From contig NZ_JAFYYT010000055.1 in NCBI RefSeq assembly GCF_017549005.1, forward strand, positions 43,605-107,604: DNA of 64,000 nucleotides, given 5' to 3'. The notes beneath the pieces are model-generated. The model was given only the letters and a program-made list of their open reading frames with translations. It was not told where the DNA came from and made no database searches. Shown piece by piece: positions 59,278-64,000 of the stretch (its first letter is position 1; each line of letters opens with the position of its first letter). A program made the position numbers and the translations under genes. Origin of the DNA: Ruminococcus sp. GTDB lineage: Bacteria; Bacillota; Clostridia; Oscillospirales; Ruminococcaceae.

Positions 59278-61245
59278 ATGGAGAAAATAATCGAAATCGC
59301 AGTTATTGTTGCAGGAATCGATGAAGAATACCAGAATAGCGTCATCGAGGGTATCATAAGCTGTGCCAAGGAGAATAACGCCAATATCTCATGCTTCAGC
59401 GCGTTCGGCGGAGTCCTTGCCAACAGCAAGTACGACGTGGGCGAGTACAATATCTATTCCCTCATCAACTTTGAAAAATTTGACGGAGTTATTCTCCTCA
59501 GCAATACCATAAGCGATCCCATAGAAAAAGAAAAGATCGTCAACCGCGTGAAAAAGTCGGGGCTTCCTGTAAGTATCCTCGACTGCAGCGACTATCACGA
59601 ATTCCATAACATAAGCATTGACAACTTTACAGCCATGAAGGCTCTTGTGAGCCATGTTATCGAGGCTCACGGCGCAAGGATAATAAACTATATCTCGGGT
59701 CCTGTTTCAAATCCCGAGGCTGCCGACCGTCAGAGGGCTTTCTCAGAGGTAGTGACCGAATACTCCATAGAAGTTCCCGAGGAGCGCATTTACCACGGCG
59801 ATTTCCGGGCAGCTGACGGAAAAAAGGCTATAGATTACTTTTTCAGCAGTGCTCTCGAGCACCCGCAGGCTATAATATGTGCAAACGACGCAATGGCTCT
59901 CGCAGCTATCGAGGAGCTCAACAATATGGGCTACAAGGTGCCTGATGATATTATCGTTACGGGTTTTGACAACACCTACAATGCGAAGCACCACCTTCCT
60001 GCACTTACTACGGTTTCACGTCCCCTCGACGACGCAGGCTACAAGGCTTGTGAGGTCATTCTGAAAGTTATTAACGGCAAGAAGCAGAAGGAGACCATTG
60101 TCCTTGAGTCAAAGCCGGTGTTTACCGAGAGCTGCGGCTGCAGGACAGCGGAGAAAATAGATATCGACGAATACAAGACGGCTACATACAAAATGCTGAA
60201 CAGCTTCAAGAACGATATCTCACTGCTCAACCGTATGACCGCTCAGCTTGCGGAAAACGAGACTCCCGACGAAAATATCCGCACAGTTGCCAGCCTTATC
60301 CACGAGGTACAGTGCGAGCGCTTTGCTATATGTCTCTGCTCCAACTGGGATCAGGTCATTACGGGCAAGGCTTCGGACGAAATGCCGGAGATATACCAGA
60401 TACAGGGCTATACCGAAAAAATGAGCGCACCGCTGATACTGGTGAACGGAAGAAATCACCCCGTTACAGCCTTTGACAGCAGCGATATGCTCCCGACCCC
60501 TGTTTCGGGAGGCGGAAACGTAAGCTATTTCCTGCCTCTGCACTTCCGCGAGCGCTGTCTCGGCTACTATGTATTCATAAACAGCACTTTCCCGTTAAAG
60601 AGTCTGCTTTGTCACGCTCTCATGCTGAATATAAGCAACTCTATCGAGAATATATGCAAGCTGCTCCACCTGAACAGCATGATAAGCGAGCTCGACAAGC
60701 TCTATACCGTTGATCCGCTCTGTAACATCTTCAACAGAAATGGATTTATCAGAACAGCAGGTCAGATATACAATTCCTGCCAGAATGCGGGCAGGAAGGT
60801 GCTTATTTCCTTCATTGACATGGACGGGCTCAAGTATATCAACGATAATTTCGGCCATAAGGAGGGCGATTATGCTCTCCAGCACCTTGCAAGGATAATC
60901 AAGGACTGCTGCAAGAGCGGCAGGATATGCGCCCGTTTTGGCGGCGACGAGTTCATAATACTCGGTGCAAACGCTACTGACGAGGACATTCCCGCACTCG
61001 AAAGCACCTTCAATATACAGCTTGAAAGCATAAACCGCATTATCAGAAAGCCTTATAAGATCTCAGCGAGCATAGGTTCCATAGTTACCGACGCAACTGC
61101 CGATGTTACGCTCTTTAATCTTATAACACAGGCTGACGAGATAATGTACGAAAACAAGAAGCGTAAGAGAACTTCCCGTTATCTGCGACGGGATCAGGAA
61201 CATGATGATGTGAATTATGACACACCTTGGAACTATAAGGCTTGA
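59278..61245 (+). CDS. Cytosolic LacI-type sensor fused to a GGDEF diguanylate cyclase
   Basis: A 655-residue protein without signal peptide or membrane helix. Residues 1 to about 290 are a periplasmic-binding-protein fold of the LacI/GalR type lacking the HTH (IAVIVAGIDEEYQNSVIEG; DGVILLSNTI; AIICANDAMALAAIEELN; DDIIVTGFDNTYNA). A middle region (about 300-470, GAF-like size) follows. The C-terminal GGDEF domain (about 480-640) has an intact GGDEF at 555-559, so it should make c-di-GMP. The inhibitory RxxD site expected upstream is KSGR, thus absent. Ligand is likely a sugar (inference from the LacI fold and the neighbouring mannanase). AAAAGGGG precedes the ATG. Confidence 0.88.
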   Translation: MEKIIEIAVIVAGIDEEYQNSVIEGIISCAKENNANISCFSAFGGVLANSKYDVGEYNIYSLINFEKFDGVILLSNTISDPIEKEKIVNRVKKSGLPVSILDCSDYHEFHNISIDNFTAMKALVSHVIEAHGARIINYISGPVSNPEAADRQRAFSEVVTEYSIEVPEERIYHGDFRAADGKKAIDYFFSSALEHPQAIICANDAMALAAIEELNNMGYKVPDDIIVTGFDNTYNAKHHLPALTTVSRPLDDAGYKACEVILKVINGKKQKETIVLESKPVFTESCGCRTAEKIDIDEYKTATYKMLNSFKNDISLLNRMTAQLAENETPDENIRTVASLIHEVQCERFAICLCSNWDQVITGKASDEMPEIYQIQGYTEKMSAPLILVNGRNHPVTAFDSSDMLPTPVSGGGNVSYFLPLHFRERCLGYYVFINSTFPLKSLLCHALMLNISNSIENICKLLHLNSMISELDKLYTVDPLCNIFNRNGFIRTAGQIYNSCQNAGRKVLISFIDMDGLKYINDNFGHKEGDYALQHLARIIKDCCKSGRICARFGGDEFIILGANATDEDIPALESTFNIQLESINRIIRKPYKISASIGSIVTDATADVTLFNLITQADEIMYENKKRKRTSRYLRRDQEHDDVNYDTPWNYKA

Positions 61246-61768
61246 AACGAGCAGACTGATACTCAGAAGATTTGAGGAAGCCGATACCGAGACCGCTTTC
61301 CATGTGTGGACCAGCGACCCTAAGGTAACGAAATACCTGCGCTGGGAACACCACCGCAGCATAGCACAGATGCAGGCTCTCGGACAGTCGTGGCTGATGA
61401 AATACAGCGACCCTCAGTGGTATCACTGGGTAATAGTGCCGAAGGAAGTGGGATTCCCCATAGGAACTATCTCTGCTGCCAATGTCTATAACGATACCGA
61501 TACCATAGAGGTGGGCTTCTGCATAGGCTCGGAATACTGGGGGCTCGGTTATATCACCGAGGCCTTTGCGGCAGTTATCGAGTTCTTCTTCGAGGAAGTC
61601 CGTGCAAACAGGATAGAAGCAAAATACGCCCCGGAGAACAAAGCTTCGGGGCGCGTAATGGAGAAATGCGGTCTTACATTCGAGGGTACTCTCAGGAGCT
61701 CCGACCGCATACACTCGGGTCTTACCGACGTTTGTGTATGCAGTCTCCTCGCAAAAGACTATTTCTGA
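61217..61768 (+). CDS. GNAT-family acetyltransferase (RimJ/RimL type)
   Basis: A 183-residue N-acetyltransferase of the RimJ/RimL group. It starts with GTIRLETSRLILRRFEEADTE-type sequence and has the acetyl-CoA loop in GSEYWGLGYITEAF (about 94-107), then ENKASGRVMEKCGLTFEGT. Substrates in this group are protein N-termini, amino acids or antibiotics, and none can be chosen here. It overlaps the end of the GGDEF gene by 29 bases in another frame; the ribosome site is weak (AGGAAC further upstream), which suggests coupling to the upstream gene. Confidence 0.85.
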   Translation: MTHLGTIRLETSRLILRRFEEADTETAFHVWTSDPKVTKYLRWEHHRSIAQMQALGQSWLMKYSDPQWYHWVIVPKEVGFPIGTISAANVYNDTDTIEVGFCIGSEYWGLGYITEAFAAVIEFFFEEVRANRIEAKYAPENKASGRVMEKCGLTFEGTLRSSDRIHSGLTDVCVCSLLAKDYF

Positions 61769-61796
61769 CGATATATTTTACATCTTTGCGATAATA

Positions 61797-63329
61797 TCAC
61801 AGCAGGGGAGCAAATATATTCAGTATTGCTCCCGCTATTTTTTTGACTACCGACCTCTGAGCACATTCCCCGGCGGTTATGAGATGTGAAGCCGATACTG
61901 TTCTTTCAAAGTCGGCAACGATGTCCTTTATGACGGATACATCGTACAGCACCGAGCCGCACTCAAAATGCAGGTAAAAGCTGCGGTAATCAAAGTTTAT
62001 TGTTCCTACAACTGCCGTTATACCGTCGGCTACGCAGGTCTTGGCGTGGATAAATCCAGGGGTATACTCGTATATCTTTACGCCCATAGCCGTGAGCCTT
62101 TCGTAGTTGTTCCAGGCTATCATGTGGACGTACCACTTATCGGGGATATGCGGAGTTATTATTCTCACATCTACGCCTTTTTTTGCGGCAAATCCCAGAG
62201 CGTTTGTCATTTCCTCGTCAAGTATGAGATATGGTGTGGTTATACAGACGTAGCTCCTTGCATTGCTGATAAGCTCGAGGTATACGCGCTTTCCCACAGG
62301 CTCTTCATCAAGTGGAGAGTCAGAGAAAGGCTGTATAAAGCCGTCGGCTCCGCCTGTATTGCCTTCAGCTGTGAGCGGCGGTGAGAATTTGCGTATCTCA
62401 GCGCTTTCAGCCTTTCCCCAAAGCTGAAGGAACATTACGGTGTAGTTCCAGACAGCCTGTCCGCGGATCATTATTGCCGTGTCCTTCCAGTGTCCGAAAC
62501 GCTCCTTACGGTTGATGTACTCGTCTGCAAGGTTGGTTCCGCCGTTGAAAGCGGTATGACCGTCTATGACAACTATCTTGCGGTGATCGCGGTTGTTCTG
62601 CACAGAAGATATCATTGGGCGGAAAGGGTTGAAGACCTTGCATTTTACGCCGTTTTCCTCAAGTCTGCGGAACGGCTTTACGGAATTGAGCATTCCCGTG
62701 CCGATACCGTCGTACATCAGCCTCACATCGACGCCTGCCTTTGACTTGCGGATAAGGAGCTCAGATATAGTATCGAACATATAGCCCTTGCTGATTATGA
62801 AGAACTCCAGAAAGATGAAATGCTCTGCTTTTTCAAGCTCGGCGATCAGAGCCTCGAACTGCATCTCACCTAAAGGGAAGTAACGGATATCGGTATTTCG
62901 GTACACGGGATAAAGCCCGTAAGCCGATATATATCGGGCAAGGTTAAGCGAATCGGGACAGTCGCACGAAAGCTCATCCATAACTGATCTATTCTGTACA
63001 AGAAGCTCTTTTGACTGCTTCTGATTGCGCATATCAAGTGACTTCGGGAACTGCTGCGAGAGCTTGAGATAAAGGTAGGAAACTCCGCCGAACAGAGGGA
63101 AAATGCTTATTGCAACTATCCATGCCATTCTGTAGGAGATAGGCTCGTTTTTGTTTGTGATGTACACTAAAAGCACGATATCCAGTACTATCAGCAGGAA
63201 ATACACCAGAACAAAGCGTTCGCCAAGTCTTGTCACCATAAAAAGCAGGAAGAATATCTGTAAAAGCAGAAGAATTACAAAAGCAGCATTTGTACTGAGC
63301 AGACTGCTCAGCAGTTTTTTCAGCTTCAT
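61797..63329 (-). CDS. cls: Cardiolipin synthase (phospholipase D family)
   Basis: Membrane enzyme joining two phosphatidylglycerol molecules into cardiolipin. The 510-residue product has two N-terminal membrane helices (about 15-33 and 38-58) plus a third hydrophobic stretch (68-88). It carries two HKD motifs: HRK-Asp256 (249-256, DHRKIVVIDGH) and HAK-Asp435 (428-435, FIHAKTCVADG). Length and order fit Gram-positive Cls. GGAGGTGAGCT precedes the ATG. It is divergent from the thioesterase gene, with a PerR/Fur-like palindrome in the shared spacer. Confidence 0.92.
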   Translation of the reverse strand: MKLKKLLSSLLSTNAAFVILLLLQIFFLLFMVTRLGERFVLVYFLLIVLDIVLLVYITNKNEPISYRMAWIVAISIFPLFGGVSYLYLKLSQQFPKSLDMRNQKQSKELLVQNRSVMDELSCDCPDSLNLARYISAYGLYPVYRNTDIRYFPLGEMQFEALIAELEKAEHFIFLEFFIISKGYMFDTISELLIRKSKAGVDVRLMYDGIGTGMLNSVKPFRRLEENGVKCKVFNPFRPMISSVQNNRDHRKIVVIDGHTAFNGGTNLADEYINRKERFGHWKDTAIMIRGQAVWNYTVMFLQLWGKAESAEIRKFSPPLTAEGNTGGADGFIQPFSDSPLDEEPVGKRVYLELISNARSYVCITTPYLILDEEMTNALGFAAKKGVDVRIITPHIPDKWYVHMIAWNNYERLTAMGVKIYEYTPGFIHAKTCVADGITAVVGTINFDYRSFYLHFECGSVLYDVSVIKDIVADFERTVSASHLITAGECAQRSVVKKIAGAILNIFAPLL

Positions 63330-63351
63330 AGCTCACCTCCGGAGATAATTA

Positions 63352-63366
63352 TTATCATAATGATAT
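63352..63366. promoter_or_regulatory. Fur/PerR-like palindrome
   Basis: TTATCATAATGATAT, close to the 7-1-7 PerR consensus TTATAATNATTATAA, and the perfect TATCAT-A-ATGATA core inside it. It lies directly next to the -10 box of cls. The region is AT-rich, so chance similarity is possible. Confidence 0.35.
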
Positions 63367-63367
63367 T

Positions 63368-63376
63368 ATTATACCA
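63368..63376 (-). promoter_or_regulatory. Extended -10 promoter of cls
   Basis: TGGTATAAT on the minus strand; no good -35 box 17 bases further upstream. Confidence 0.5.
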
Positions 63377-63403
63377 CATTTTTTTATTGAAAGGAAGATT
63401 ATT

Positions 63404-63847
63404 TTGAACAAAATCCGCCCTTATGAAAGAAAGGTTTTTTATTACGAAACTGACAAAATGGGGATAGTTCACCATTCAAACTACATCAGAATATTCGAGG
63501 AGGCACGTGTACACTACCTCAGCGAGGCTGGACTGCCATTCCCGAAAATAGAGGGAATGGGGATACTTATGCCCGTGCTTTCCGTTGAAGCCGTATACAA
63601 GCGTCCGCTCCGATTTGACGAGACTTTTGCTGTGTATCTAAAAATCGACAAGTTCAACGGAACTACACTCCACGTTTCATACAGGCTGGTCAGCCGCGAC
63701 ACAGGAGAGGTATGCGTTGAGGGTGGATCTTCACACTGCTTCACCGATACTGATCTCAGGGTGCTCCGCACAAAAAACAAATACCCCGAGGTCTATGACG
63801 TGTTCGCTAAATACAGCGGTCTCGACTTCGAGGAGATATTTGAATAA
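63404..63847 (+). CDS. Acyl-CoA thioesterase, 4HBT/YbgC-like hotdog protein
   Basis: A 147-residue single hotdog-fold thioesterase. The signature YYETDKMGIVHHSNYIRIFEEAR (positions about 13-35) includes the Asp and His region used for thioester hydrolysis in YbgC-type enzymes. It ends with a short acidic helix. Natural substrates in this group range from short-chain acyl-CoAs to acyl-ACP. The start is a TTG at 63404 with AAGGAAG six bases upstream; no ATG or GTG is available near the family start. It is divergent from cls, which makes a link to membrane lipids conceivable. Confidence 0.87.
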   Translation: MNKIRPYERKVFYYETDKMGIVHHSNYIRIFEEARVHYLSEAGLPFPKIEGMGILMPVLSVEAVYKRPLRFDETFAVYLKIDKFNGTTLHVSYRLVSRDTGEVCVEGGSSHCFTDTDLRVLRTKNKYPEVYDVFAKYSGLDFEEIFE

Positions 63848-63892
63848 TATAAACAGCCGACATATGTGCGGTACTCGTAAAGAAGTATATAT

Positions 63893-63960
63893 GGGACTTA
63901 TCGGGGGAAACCTTTCTGAGGAAAGGTTCTCCCCCGAACCCCCTTCCAAAGACTTTTAAC
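63893..63960. repeat. Interspersed-repeat-like hairpin near the window end
   Basis: An almost perfect inverted repeat (CGGGGGAAACCTTTC, loop TGAG, GAAAGGTTCTCCCCCG) followed by AACCCCCTTCCAAAGACTTTT. This sequence type is, from memory, spread in many copies between genes of Ruminococcaceae. Only one copy lies in this window. The remaining bases to 64000 show no gene. Confidence 0.5.
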
Positions 63961-64000
63961 CCAAATTTTTCCAAACAGGACGCCCCCTGTAAGAGTTACA

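Noticed and set aside
1-64000. Search for CRISPR arrays, transposases, integrases, restriction systems and toxin-antitoxin pairs
   Set aside because: None was found by reading all frames. The RHH protein at 47.6 kb has clpB, not a toxin, as its partner.

Overview
The window looks like chromosome of a cellulosome-forming, low-GC Gram-positive gut or rumen bacterium of the genus Ruminococcus, closest in style to the R. flavefaciens / R. champanellensis type. The evidence is: four proteins with C-terminal dockerin modules joined by poly-Thr linkers, one of which also carries two cohesin-like modules; Clostridia-type housekeeping genes (SpoVG, a SigH-like sigma factor, class B sortases, RqcH, ThiI without rhodanese); and a MurE with the DNPR signature of meso-diaminopimelate peptidoglycan. 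No rRNA, ordinary tRNA, CRISPR array, insertion sequence or prophage gene was found.

Layout. 1-7.1 kb (minus strand) holds envelope and division housekeeping genes: mreB (cut by the window edge), a DUF4321 protein, dut, a U32 peptidase-family protein, zapA, a RidA-like protein, a small membrane protein, lexA and murC. 7.3-10.7 kb has spoVG (plus), then a Nudix hydrolase and a YfhO-type membrane protein (minus). 11.0-12.4 kb is a free-standing gene for a small scaffoldin-like protein (two cohesins plus dockerin). 12.5-19.5 kb has a NifS-like desulfurase with thiI, then pncC, two class B sortases in a row and a SpoIID-domain protein whose conserved blocks are in permuted order.

19.6-34.4 kb is the division and cell wall (dcw) cluster: mraZ, rsmH, ftsL-like, a PASTA class B PBP, murE, mraY, ftsW, murG, an alpha/beta hydrolase, murA, ftsQ and ftsZ. 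murF, murD and ftsA are absent from it, and murC lies 13 kb away beside lexA. mraZ is preceded by a consensus promoter and 10-bp-periodic GTGA boxes. 34.6-43.7 kb holds an XRE membrane regulator, a DivIVA-like coiled-coil protein bracketed by related palindromes, a SigH-like sigma factor, a tRNA-like RNA element before a zinc-ribbon gene, a TrmK-Nif3 fusion, rlmA, rqcH, a 3-methyladenine glycosylase and an AraC regulator.

44.0-47.0 kb is a poorly understood trio: VTC-type polyphosphate polymerase, DUF4956 membrane protein and a Cthe_2159-like lipoprotein. It is followed by an orphan transcription unit at about 47.23-47.48 kb that I propose as a small RNA. 47.6-52.2 kb has a ribbon-helix-helix protein with clpB, and HU with a histone-H1-like protein. 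52.3-59.0 kb is a fibre-degradation island: a dockerin protein with a repeated module, a pectate lyase and a GH26 mannanase. A cytosolic LacI-sensor/GGDEF protein, a GNAT acetyltransferase, cardiolipin synthase and a thioesterase follow. The window ends in an interspersed-repeat-like hairpin.

How the parts may work together (inference): the dockerin enzymes attack pectin and mannan and could be assembled on scaffoldins. The sortases could anchor cell-surface proteins, and the GGDEF protein may couple a sugar-like ligand to c-di-GMP next to the enzymes that release such sugars.
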